From Hymenobacter sp. 15J16-1T3B (lineage in GTDB: Bacteria > Bacteroidota > Bacteroidia > Cytophagales > Hymenobacteraceae), in contig NZ_JAJFAV010000011.1 in NCBI RefSeq assembly GCF_020711235.1, positions 145,715-209,714 of the forward strand: a stretch of DNA of 64,000 bases. Direction: 5' to 3'. Numbering within the stretch: position 1 is the first letter of the stretch; every line of letters starts with the position of its first letter. The notes under the pieces were generated by a model that was given only the letters and a program-made list of their open reading frames with translations, made no database searches and was not told the DNA's origin. This document shows, piece after piece, positions 1 to 7,551 of this stretch. Both the position numbers and the translations under genes were made by a program.

Positions 1-2
1 CC

Positions 3-2876
3 GGCGCGCCCACCTTCCTGCTGCTGGGCCGCCTGTTTTCCCTGCTCTCCTTCGGCGACGTGACGAAGGTGTCGGTGCTGGTGAATGCCTTGTCGGGGCT
101 GAGTTCCTCGTTCACAGTGCTCTTCCTGTTCTGGACCATCACCATGCTGGCCAAGAAGCTGGTGCTGGGCCGCCCCGGCATGCACGACGACCGGCCGCTG
201 GAGCCCACCGCCGGGCAAACCCTGCTCATTTTGGGCAGCGGCGCCGTTGGGGCGCTGGCGCTGGCCTTTTCCGATTCGTTTTGGTTTAACGCCGTGGAGG
301 CCGAAGTGTACGCCATGTCCTCCTTGTGCACCGCCGCAGTCGTGTGGCTGATGCTGAAGTGGGAAAACCGCGCCGACGAGTACGACTCAGACAAGTGGCT
401 GATTCTGATTGCCTACGTGATGGGCCTAAGCATCGGGGTGCACTTGCTGAACCTGCTGGCCATTCCGGCTCTGGGCCTGATCTACTACTTCCGCCGCACT
501 GCTACGCCGACCTGGATGGGCGGCTTTATCACCCTGGTAGTCAGCAGCATCATCGTCGGGCTGATTCTGGTGGGCATTATCCCGGGCCTGCCGTCCATTG
601 CCGGCTGGTTTGAGGTCTTGTTCGTCAACTCGTTCGGACTGCCGTTCAACTCGGGCCTGATTTTCTTCCTGATTATCTTCTTCGGGCTGCTCTGGTTTGG
701 CTTCCGCTACTCCAAGCAGCGCAGCAGCCGCCTGCTCAACACGGCCCTGCTCAGCCTGGTATTCATTCTGATCGGCTACTCCTCGTACCTGATCATCCCC
801 ATCCGCTCGTCCTTCCTGCCGACCATCAACGAGAACACGCCCAACGACGTGCTCTCGTTCGTGAGCTACCTCAAGCGCGAACAGTACGGGGACCGTCCGC
901 TGCTCTACGGCCCGCAGTTCAGCGCCCAGCCCTACGACCAGAAAGAAGGCGCTCCGCGCTACGTGCGCGGCACCGATAAGTACGAAATTGCCGAGCACCG
1001 CCTCGAAACGCTGTACCGCGACGAGGACAAAGTGCTGCTGCCCCGCCTTTACTCGCCCGACCCCGGCCACATTCAGCAGTACCAGAAATGGGGCGTGAAC
1101 GTGCGCCAGATGCAGGACCCGGAAACCGGCCAGACCTCTTACGCCAAGCCCACCATGGGCGAAAACCTGGGCTTTTTGTTCCGCTACCAGATGGGCCACA
1201 TGTTCTGGCGCTACTTCATGTGGAACTTCGTTGGCCGCGACTCCGACGTGCAACAGGCCGGCGTGATGTGGCCCAACGAGGGCAGCAAGAGCGGCTTGCC
1301 GGAGCGCATTGCCGACAGCAAGGCCCGCAACAATTTCTTCGCCATTCCGCTGCTGCTGGGCATCGTGGGCCTCTTTTTCCACGCCCGCCGCGACGGCAAC
1401 AACGCCCTGATGGTGGGCTTCCTGTTCCTCTTCACGGGCCTGGCCATCGTCATTTACCTGAACCAGCCGCCCATCGAGCCGCGCGAGCGGGACTACACCT
1501 TCGCCGGCGCCACCTACGCCTTTGCCATCTGGATTGGCCTCGGCGTGCTGGGCCTCGCGGCGCTGCTGCGCTCGGTGCTCAAGTCTGATTCGGCCCGTGG
1601 CGGTATTGCCGTGGCTATCGGCCTTGTGGCGCCCGCGCTGATGGCCGCCCAGGGCTGGAACGACCACGACCGCTCCGACCGCTACAACTCGGTGGATTCG
1701 GCCAAGAACCTGCTGAACTCGCTGCAGCCCAACGCCATTCTCTTCACCAACGGCGACAACGACACCTTCCCGCTCTGGTACGCTCAAGAAGTGGAAGGCG
1801 TGCGCACCGACGTGCGCGTGGCCGTGCTCAGCTACCTGAACACCGACTGGTACATCGACCAGATGAAGCGCCGCAGCTACAAGTCGCAGCCGCTGCCGAT
1901 TTCGATGGAGCACTCGGTGTACCAGCAGGGCACCAACGACTACCTCCCCTACGCCGAAAACCCGGCCGTGAAGGAGGTGGACCTGAAGCAATTCATGCAG
2001 CTGGTGGAGCAAAACTCGCCCCTGCTGCAGGTGCAGACGCAAAGCGGCCGCCCGCTGCTGAGCTTCCCGACGCGTAAGTTCTACCTGCCCATCGACACCG
2101 CCGCGGTGGAGAAAATGGGCCTGGTGCTGCCCGAGCGGCGCAACCAAGTGGTGTCGCGCATGGAATGGGACATGGGCCGCGGCGCCATCGAGAAGAAAAA
2201 CCTGGTGATTCTGGACATGCTGGCCACCAACAACTGGCAGCGCCCGATTTACTTCTCCTCGACGGTGAACACGCAGGACTTCATGAACCTGCAGCCCTAC
2301 TTCCAGCTGGAAGGCATGGCCTACCGCGTGCTGCCCATCAAGGATCCGAATTTCAACCCGCAGAGCAACCAAGAAGGCTACGTGGCGAAGGATCTGATGT
2401 ACAACATCATGATGAAGCGCTTCGCCTACCGCAACCTCGACCGCGCCGACATCTTCTACGACGAAAACAACCTGCGCTTCCCGGCCAACTACCGCGACAA
2501 GTTCTACCGCCTGGCCCAGAGCTACGTGGATGCCGGCGACAACGCCAAGGCCAAGGAGGTGATGGACTACTGCTTCAAGGTGATGCCCGACAAGGCTATT
2601 CCCTACGACTACTACGTGCCCCAGTTCGTGGTGCCGCTGGTGAAAGTGGGCGAAACGCAGCGCGCCAACGAAATCATGGATACCATGACCAACCGCGCCC
2701 AGCAGGCCCTGGCCTACTACAACACGGCGCCCGACGGCGGCCTGTTCGACATGGAAGTGCAGCTGAACCTGCTCACCCTGCAGAGCGTGTACCGCGCCGC
2801 CGAGCAAATCGGCGACCGGGGCCGCGCCACCAAGGCCCTGAACCTGCTGCAGCAGTACTACCCGCAGGGCGGCTAA
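3..2876 (+). CDS. DUF2723 (GT117-type) membrane protein, 5'-truncated
   Basis: The reading frame is open from base 3, so the start lies upstream of the window. The visible part is about 957 residues. Several hydrophobic membrane segments fill roughly the first 550 residues, and a soluble C-terminal half follows. The N-terminal segment GAPTFLLLGRLFSLLSFGD and the later GDNDTFPLWYAQ match the DUF2723 family, which is assigned to the GT-C glycosyltransferases (GT117, related to protein O-mannosyltransferases). The C-terminus, around YRLAQSYVDAGDNAKAKEV, looks like TPR helices. Such proteins are common in Bacteroidota and are thought to glycosylate exported proteins or lipids; the substrate cannot be read from sequence. 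A strong hairpin follows the stop codon. Family assignment is firm; function is inferred. Confidence 0.9.
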   Translation, partial: GAPTFLLLGRLFSLLSFGDVTKVSVLVNALSGLSSSFTVLFLFWTITMLAKKLVLGRPGMHDDRPLEPTAGQTLLILGSGAVGALALAFSDSFWFNAVEAEVYAMSSLCTAAVVWLMLKWENRADEYDSDKWLILIAYVMGLSIGVHLLNLLAIPALGLIYYFRRTATPTWMGGFITLVVSSIIVGLILVGIIPGLPSIAGWFEVLFVNSFGLPFNSGLIFFLIIFFGLLWFGFRYSKQRSSRLLNTALLSLVFILIGYSSYLIIPIRSSFLPTINENTPNDVLSFVSYLKREQYGDRPLLYGPQFSAQPYDQKEGAPRYVRGTDKYEIAEHRLETLYRDEDKVLLPRLYSPDPGHIQQYQKWGVNVRQMQDPETGQTSYAKPTMGENLGFLFRYQMGHMFWRYFMWNFVGRDSDVQQAGVMWPNEGSKSGLPERIADSKARNNFFAIPLLLGIVGLFFHARRDGNNALMVGFLFLFTGLAIVIYLNQPPIEPRERDYTFAGATYAFAIWIGLGVLGLAALLRSVLKSDSARGGIAVAIGLVAPALMAAQGWNDHDRSDRYNSVDSAKNLLNSLQPNAILFTNGDNDTFPLWYAQEVEGVRTDVRVAVLSYLNTDWYIDQMKRRSYKSQPLPISMEHSVYQQGTNDYLPYAENPAVKEVDLKQFMQLVEQNSPLLQVQTQSGRPLLSFPTRKFYLPIDTAAVEKMGLVLPERRNQVVSRMEWDMGRGAIEKKNLVILDMLATNNWQRPIYFSSTVNTQDFMNLQPYFQLEGMAYRVLPIKDPNFNPQSNQEGYVAKDLMYNIMMKRFAYRNLDRADIFYDENNLRFPANYRDKFYRLAQSYVDAGDNAKAKEVMDYCFKVMPDKAIPYDYYVPQFVVPLVKVGETQRANEIMDTMTNRAQQALAYYNTAPDGGLFDMEVQLNLLTLQSVYRAAEQIGDRGRATKALNLLQQYYPQGG

Positions 2877-2897
2877 GCCCACCTGCTCTCCTACTCG

Positions 2898-2934
2898 AAA
2901 ACGCCCCGCCGATGCTGTATCGGCGGGGCGTTTT
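2898..2934 (+). terminator. Rho-independent terminator after DUF2723 gene
   Basis: The stem ACGCCCCGCCGAT pairs with ATCGGCGGGGCGT around a short loop. It is flanked by AAAA on the left and TTTT on the right, so it can act in either direction. It starts 22 bases after the stop codon. Confidence 0.8.
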
Positions 2935-3047
2935 GCTTGGCGCAGCCCCCAAGCGGCCTTGCTCAGCAGCCCCGGTCATTCGCCGCGTTGACCAGCGTTG
3001 TCATCATCTGACGCTGTCTTAAAAGCGTTGCTGATTTGCTACTCGCA

Positions 3048-3055
3048 TAGCTTTT
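3048..3055 (+). promoter_or_regulatory. Candidate -7 box TAGCTTTT for the GWxTD gene
   Basis: TAGCTTTT differs from the Bacteroidota -7 consensus TAnnTTTG only in the last base. A TTG lies at 3028-3030, 17 bases upstream. The start codon of the downstream gene is 25 bases further on. Confidence 0.3.
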
Positions 3056-3080
3056 TCCGCGCTACCGCCGTTATTGAGAC

Positions 3081-4310
3081 ATGATGCGTCCGCTCTTGCT
3101 GCTTGCCCTGTGCTACCTCGGAATTGCCGGCCCGGCCAGGGCCCAGAAGCAGCCCGTGCCCTGGCGCATCGACTTTGCCGGCCTCTACCAGCCCAACCGC
3201 CCCAGCATCGACGCCCGACGTGAGGGCCCGGACAGCCTGCGCCTGTTCGTGCGCTTTCCGGCCGGCACCACGCCGCGGGCCGACCAGCACCTGCGCGTGT
3301 TCACCTGGAGCAGCTACGAAGCGCGCCGCCCAGGCTGGCAGGACGACCTCGGCCCTTTCGGCCAGACCAGCCGGGGCAACGACGTGACGGTAAGCTTCTG
3401 CGTGCCCTTGGCCCCCTTAGCCACTGCCTCGGTGCTGGCCGTGGGCTCCCTCGAAGCCGTTGCCGACGCGCCCGAAGCCTCGGCCTGGCTGCCGCTGACG
3501 GCCGAGCTGCGCCGCCGGCCCTTCGTGCTGGCCGACTCGGCCGGCCGGCCGCTGCTACGCCGCTACCTGCGCGCCGGCGAAACGGTGCGCCTGGATATCG
3601 ACGGCACCACCGCCGCCGTGCTCACGCTGCGCCGCTTTCCGCACGACTTCAGCCCCGCCCTGCCCCCGCACACCGACCCGGCGGGGCAGCGCCCTGCCCC
3701 GCGTACCCTCAGCGCTACTTCGGTACAAACGTTGGTGGCCGATCAGCCCATCCGCTTCGCCGAGCCCGGCCTCTACACCCTGCAGCTTGGCGACGCGCCG
3801 CCGCTGGGTGTGCTGGTGCAGCCCGGCAGCTTTCCCGACGTCACCACCGCGCCCGAGCTGATCGAGCCGCTGCGCTACCTGACCACTTCCGCGGAGCGCG
3901 AGCAGCTGGCGCGGGCCGAAGCGCCCAAGCGCGCCGTCGATGAGTTCTGGCTGCGGGCGGCCGGCGGCGAACAGAGCGTGGCCCGGGTACTCATCCGCGA
4001 CTTTTACGGCCGCGTGGCCGCGGCCAACCGCCTCTTCACCGCCCACAAGCCCGGCTGGATGACCGACCGCGGCCTGCTCTACGTGGTGCTCGGCCCGCCC
4101 GACCGCGTGGAGCGCTCCGCCACGGCCGAGCGGTGGGAGTACCTGGGCGCCGAACGGGCCGGTACTTACACGTTCCGGCCCAAACCGAGTACCTTTGCCC
4201 CTGATACCTACGAATTGGTGCGTCGGCCTGAGTACGAATGGCTTTGGATGCGCGCCGTGCAACAATGGAGAACCGGCAAGAACGCCCCCGCCCCGCGGGC
4301 CGGCCGCTGA
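3081..4310 (+). CDS. GWxTD domain-containing secreted protein
   Basis: A 409-residue protein with an N-terminal signal peptide (about residues 1-22, ending in Ala-Arg-Ala-Gln). The C-terminal part carries the GWxTD motif, here GWMTDRGLLYVVLGPPDRVE at about residue 324, which names a Bacteroidota/Acidobacteria domain of unknown function. The middle of the protein looks like beta-rich extracytoplasmic domains. The export signal puts it in the periplasm or at the cell surface. Its last 46 bases overlap the start of rlmB, and a good -7 promoter box for rlmB lies inside its 3' end. The domain call is secure; no biochemical role is known to me. Confidence 0.88.
   Translation: MMRPLLLLALCYLGIAGPARAQKQPVPWRIDFAGLYQPNRPSIDARREGPDSLRLFVRFPAGTTPRADQHLRVFTWSSYEARRPGWQDDLGPFGQTSRGNDVTVSFCVPLAPLATASVLAVGSLEAVADAPEASAWLPLTAELRRRPFVLADSAGRPLLRRYLRAGETVRLDIDGTTAAVLTLRRFPHDFSPALPPHTDPAGQRPAPRTLSATSVQTLVADQPIRFAEPGLYTLQLGDAPPLGVLVQPGSFPDVTTAPELIEPLRYLTTSAEREQLARAEAPKRAVDEFWLRAAGGEQSVARVLIRDFYGRVAAANRLFTAHKPGWMTDRGLLYVVLGPPDRVERSATAERWEYLGAERAGTYTFRPKPSTFAPDTYELVRRPEYEWLWMRAVQQWRTGKNAPAPRAGR
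4190..4197 (+). promoter_or_regulatory. -7 box TACCTTTG, probable internal promoter for rlmB
   Basis: An exact match to the Bacteroidota -7 consensus TAnnTTTG, 67 bases before the rlmB start and inside the coding end of the GWxTD gene. I see no clear TTG -33 element at the usual spacing. Confidence 0.4.
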
Positions 4311-5113
4311 ATGAGCGCCGCCCCGACTACAAGAAATACCCGCCGCGCCAGGCCCAGGACCGCAGCATCGAAATGGTGTTCGGCCTGCGCCCCATCATGG
4401 AGGCGCTGCAGGCCGGCAAGACGCTGGAGAAAATCTACCTGCTGAAGGGTGCCAAAAACACCATCGTCAGCGACATCAGCGCCCTGGCCCGCGCCGCCGG
4501 CACGCCCATTTCGCTGGTGCCCAACGAGAAGCTTGACAACCTCACCCGCAAAAACCACCAGGGTGCCGTCGCCTTCCTCTCCCCTATCGACTACGCCCCG
4601 CTGGACAACATCCTGCCGACGCTGTTCGAACAGGGCAAAAGCCCGCTCATTCTGCTGCTCGACCGCATCACCGACGTGCGCAACTTCGGCGCCATTGCCC
4701 GCTCCGCGGAGTGCCTCGGCGTCGACGCCATCGTGGTGCCCACGCACGGCGCAGCCCAGATGAATGGCGACGCGCTGAAGACCTCCGCCGGCGCGCTGAC
4801 CCGCGTGCCCGTCTGCCGCGAGTCGAACCTGCACGCTACCCTGCGCCGCCTCAAAGACTCGGGCCTGCAGGTAGTAGCCTGTACCGAAAAAGGCAACGAG
4901 ACGCTGGAAAAAGCCTCCATCGACATGACCGGCCCGCTCGTTGTGGTAATGGGCAGCGAGGAAGACGGCATCAGCCCCGAGCTGCAGGAGCTGGCCGACG
5001 CCCGCATCCGCATCCCGATGATCGGGCAAATCGGCTCCCTGAACGTGTCGGTAGCCAGTGGCATCCTGCTCTACGAAGTGCTGCGCCAGCGCCTCGTAAC
5101 GCCGCAGGAGTAG
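4265..5113 (+). CDS. rlmB: 23S rRNA 2'-O-ribose methyltransferase RlmB (SpoU/TrmH family)
   Basis: A 282-residue SPOUT methyltransferase predicted to methylate the 2'-O of a guanosine in 23S rRNA (Gm2251 in E. coli). An N-terminal substrate-binding domain begins at VFGLRPIMEAL. The three SpoU motifs follow in order: NFGAIARSAEC, MGSEEDGISPEL and IGSLNVSVASGILLYE, which form the trefoil-knot AdoMet site. The ATG at 4265 is chosen because the upstream in-frame ATG at 4238 lies well inside the GWxTD gene and adds only nine residues. The gene overlaps the GWxTD gene by 46 bases. The basic, Pro/Arg-rich N-terminus (about 35 residues) is a lineage-specific tail. RlmB is more likely than other SpoU members from length and motif spacing. 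Confidence 0.9.
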   Translation: MENRQERPRPAGRPLNERRPDYKKYPPRQAQDRSIEMVFGLRPIMEALQAGKTLEKIYLLKGAKNTIVSDISALARAAGTPISLVPNEKLDNLTRKNHQGAVAFLSPIDYAPLDNILPTLFEQGKSPLILLLDRITDVRNFGAIARSAECLGVDAIVVPTHGAAQMNGDALKTSAGALTRVPVCRESNLHATLRRLKDSGLQVVACTEKGNETLEKASIDMTGPLVVVMGSEEDGISPELQELADARIRIPMIGQIGSLNVSVASGILLYEVLRQRLVTPQE

Positions 5114-5130
5114 TAGCGCCGAAAAAAGCC

Positions 5131-5299
5131 TGTCATCCTGAGCGCAGCGAAGGACCTTCCTCGCACCTTGCACCGCCGGTTAATACCAAGCGCCAACGCA
5201 AGTCAATAAAAAAGCGCAACCACTACTTTTCAGGTAGTGGTTGCGCTTTTTCGTTTGTGCAGGGTACGGGGAGGGTCCTTCGCTACGCTCAGGATGACC
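5131..5299. repeat. Long imperfect inverted repeat of the HPERSEGP type
   Basis: Two arms of about 43 bases face each other: 5131-5173 begins GTCATCCTGAGCGCAGCGAA and 5257-5299 is its near-perfect reverse complement. The gap between them holds a separate terminator hairpin. Translated across the arms, the repeat gives the peptides HPERSEGP and RYAQDD, which are familiar spurious ORF ends in environmental bacterial genomes. It lies between convergent genes. A sister element with diverged arms lies at 12700-12822 and a decayed half copy at 39958-40035. There is no coding capacity, so it looks like a non-autonomous REP/MITE-like element. Confidence 0.75.
5208..5251. terminator. Bidirectional terminator between rlmB and manC
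   Basis: AAAAAAGCGCAACCACTAC pairs with GTAGTGGTTGCGCTTTTT around a short loop. Both sides are poly-A/poly-T, so it can stop transcription from both convergent genes. It sits in the centre of the long inverted repeat. Confidence 0.85.
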
Positions 5300-5316
5300 G
5301 GGCTTTCCGCACAGCT

Positions 5317-6402
5317 TTAGTTATAGCCGCTACCCTTCTTCGACTTTACGTCGGCCACGAACTCCTTCACGCGCTGCTCCTCGGTGCGCTTGCAGATCAG
5401 CAGCACGTTGTCGTACTCGGCCACGATGTAGCCTTCCAGGCCCTGCACCACCACGAGGCGCTCTGAGGGCGTTTTAATCACGCACTCCTTGGTGTCGTAG
5501 AGCATGGCGTCGCCGTCGATGACGTTGTTGTGCTCGTCGCGGCGGCCCATGCGGTGCAGCGAGTCCCAAGTGCCCAGGTCGCTCCAGCCAAAGTCGGCGG
5601 GCAGCACGTACACGTTGTCGGCCTTTTCCATCACCCCGTAGTCGATGCTGATGTTGCGGCAACGCGAGTAGGCTTCGTCGATAAACGAGGCTTCCTGCGG
5701 CGTGCCCAGCTGCTCGGTGCCCTCGTCAAACACCTCGGCAATGTCGGAGAGGTACTGGTGGAAGGCGCGCACGATGACGTCGGCGCGCCACACGAATAGG
5801 CCGGAGTTCCAGAGGAAGTCGCCGCTGTCGACGAACATCTGCGCCAGCTCCAGGTTGGGTTTCTCGGTGAATGTCTTGACCTTGCGCAGGTGGGTGTCGC
5901 CGAGTTTCTGCTCGTCGATGAACTGAATGTAGCCGTAGCCGGTGTCGGGGCGCGAGGGCTGAATGCCGAGCGTAATCAGCACATCATTCTGCTGCGCGGC
6001 GCTGACGGCTTGGCGAATCACGTCCTGAAACACATCCTCCTTGAGCACGGCGTGGTCGGCGGGCGTCACGATGATGGTGGCCTGCGGGTCGCGCTGCGCG
6101 ATGCGGTAGCTGGCGTAGGCAATGCAGGGCGCGGTGTTGCGGCCGATGGGCTCCCCCAGGATCTGGTCGGGCTGCAATTCGGGCAAATGCTGCTGCACCA
6201 GTTCGGTGTAGTCGCGGTTGGTCACCACAAACACGTTTTCGGGCGGGCAGATGCCAGCGAAGCGGTCCACCGTCAGGCGCAGCATGGATTTGCCCACGCC
6301 CAGCACGTCGTGGAACTGCTTGGGATTGTTGGTGCGGCTAAAGGGCCAGAAACGGCTACCGATGCCGCCGGCCATGACCACGAGGTACGTATTCTGATTC
6401 AT
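5317..6402 (-). CDS. manC: Mannose-1-phosphate guanylyltransferase
   Basis: A 361-residue nucleotidyltransferase that makes GDP-mannose from mannose-1-phosphate and GTP, for surface glycans. The N-terminus YLVVMAGGIGSRFWPFSR contains the sugar-nucleotide pyrophosphorylase signature GGxGxRxWPxSR, followed by PKQF. EPIGRNTAPCIAYA and VTPADHAV are further family motifs, and the lysine region FTEKPNLELA matches the second signature. The protein is of the short type, without a C-terminal phosphomannose isomerase domain. The ATG at 6402 removes an unlikely 11-residue extension, and a perfect -7 box lies about 70 bases upstream. The next gene upstream on the same strand is kdsD, another sugar-phosphate enzyme for envelope polysaccharide. 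Confidence 0.9.
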   Translation of the reverse strand: MNQNTYLVVMAGGIGSRFWPFSRTNNPKQFHDVLGVGKSMLRLTVDRFAGICPPENVFVVTNRDYTELVQQHLPELQPDQILGEPIGRNTAPCIAYASYRIAQRDPQATIIVTPADHAVLKEDVFQDVIRQAVSAAQQNDVLITLGIQPSRPDTGYGYIQFIDEQKLGDTHLRKVKTFTEKPNLELAQMFVDSGDFLWNSGLFVWRADVIVRAFHQYLSDIAEVFDEGTEQLGTPQEASFIDEAYSRCRNISIDYGVMEKADNVYVLPADFGWSDLGTWDSLHRMGRRDEHNNVIDGDAMLYDTKECVIKTPSERLVVVQGLEGYIVAEYDNVLLICKRTEEQRVKEFVADVKSKKGSGYN

Positions 6403-6472
6403 CAGGAAGGGAGTAACAAAAGCCCGGCGCGGCACCGTGGTAGGGGAAAAAGTCCGCGCCGTTGGGGACCGG

Positions 6473-6480
6473 CAAAGGTA
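6473..6480 (-). promoter_or_regulatory. -7 box TACCTTTG upstream of manC
   Basis: Read on the minus strand this is TACCTTTG, an exact TAnnTTTG match, about 70 bases before the manC start and just after the kdsD stop. manC can therefore be transcribed independently of kdsD. Confidence 0.45.
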
Positions 6481-6490
6481 AGGGATTCGC

Positions 6491-7471
6491 TTAGACCAGC
6501 CCCTCGCGCAGCAAATCGTGCAGGTGGATAAAGCCCTGAAAACGGCCTGCTTCCGTCACCACCAGCTGGGTGATGTTGCGCGCCTGCATGCGCGCCAGCG
6601 CCTCGGCCGCAAACTCTTCCACCTCGATGGTAACCGGCCCGGGCGTCATGATGGCGTGGGCCCGCACCTCGCCGAGGCGCTCCGGCTCGAAGTTGGTGAG
6701 CATGCGGCGCAGGTCGCCGTCGGTGATAATGCCCTGCAGCTGACCGGCGCCGTCGAGCACGGCGGTAGCGCCGAGGCGTTTGCCGCTGATTTCCAGAATT
6801 ATTTCGCGCAGCCCGGCGTTATCCAAGACTTGCGGTACCTGGTTTTGCCGGCTCAGGTCGCCCACCTTCAGGTAGAGCTTTTTGCCGAGCGTGCCGCCCG
6901 GGTGCAGGGAGGCAAAGTCGCGGGACGTGAAGCCGCGCGACTCCAGCAAGGCCACGGCCAGCGCGTCGCCCAGGGCCAGGGCGGCGGTGGTGCTGGTGGT
7001 GGGTGCCAGGTTGTGCGGGCAGGCCTCGCGCTCTACCGGGGCGTGCAGCACGTAGTCGGCCTGCTTGGCCAGGTAGGAGTCTTTGTTCGACACCAGCGCG
7101 GCCATGGGCACCTGCTTGCGGCGCAGCAGCGGCACCAGCACCTTGATTTCGGGCGTGTCGCCCGACTTGCTGATGCAGATGACGAAGTCGCCTTCCTGAA
7201 TCATACCCAGGTCGCCGTGAATGGCGTCGGCCGCGTGCATGAAGAGGGCGGGCGTGCCGGTGGAGTTGAAGGTGGCCACCATCTTGCCGGCGATGTGCGC
7301 ACTCTTGCCGATGCCGGTAACGACTACGCGCCCGCGCAGTCCCAAAATGGCACCGACGCAGTCTTGAAAATCTCCGGTTTGGCTTATAGCTTCGGCGACT
7401 CCCCGAATGGCCTCTGCTTCTTGCAGAAGCACATTTTTTCCAATGGAATTGACGTCCGTCAACGGTTTCAA
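6491..7471 (-). CDS. kdsD: KpsF/GutQ-type arabinose-5-phosphate isomerase
   Basis: It interconverts ribulose-5-phosphate and arabinose-5-phosphate, the first step towards Kdo for LPS. It has an N-terminal SIS domain (VVVTGIGKSAHIAGKMVATF and CISKSGDTPEI) and two C-terminal CBS domains (about residues 200-326, with TDGDLRR and the MTP motif). The frame is open up to 7567, but that would run into the recQ start on the other strand. A TTG start at 7471 gives 326 residues, close to the roughly 328 of E. coli KdsD, so I chose it; the start is uncertain. It is divergent from recQ. Confidence 0.88.
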   Translation of the reverse strand: MKPLTDVNSIGKNVLLQEAEAIRGVAEAISQTGDFQDCVGAILGLRGRVVVTGIGKSAHIAGKMVATFNSTGTPALFMHAADAIHGDLGMIQEGDFVICISKSGDTPEIKVLVPLLRRKQVPMAALVSNKDSYLAKQADYVLHAPVEREACPHNLAPTTSTTAALALGDALAVALLESRGFTSRDFASLHPGGTLGKKLYLKVGDLSRQNQVPQVLDNAGLREIILEISGKRLGATAVLDGAGQLQGIITDGDLRRMLTNFEPERLGEVRAHAIMTPGPVTIEVEEFAAEALARMQARNITQLVVTEAGRFQGFIHLHDLLREGLV

Positions 7472-7473
7472 TC

Positions 7474-7481
7474 TAAATTTG
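7474..7481 (+). promoter_or_regulatory. Candidate recQ promoter -7 box TAAATTTG
   Basis: TAAATTTG matches TAnnTTTG. A TTG lies at 7449-7451, 22 bases upstream, slightly longer than the usual spacing. The recQ ATG is about 70 bases downstream. Confidence 0.4.
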
Positions 7482-7551
7482 TCTAGATTGAGCAGTAAAC
7501 CCCGTACGTAGTTTTCGCCTGGTTTACCCTTTTGCTCAGAGAGGAAGTACG

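Noticed and set aside
426..2882. Long minus-strand frame opposite the DUF2723 gene, and similar ones at 15064-17109 and on the plus strand at 37675-39825
   Set aside because: All are His/Val/Gly-rich shadows of well-identified genes on the other strand.
4711..5466. Open frame ending with HPERSEGP- and RYAQDD-type peptides, and a minus-strand frame containing RCAQDD
   Set aside because: The peptides come from translation of the inverted-repeat element; the upstream part is an out-of-frame reading of rlmB.
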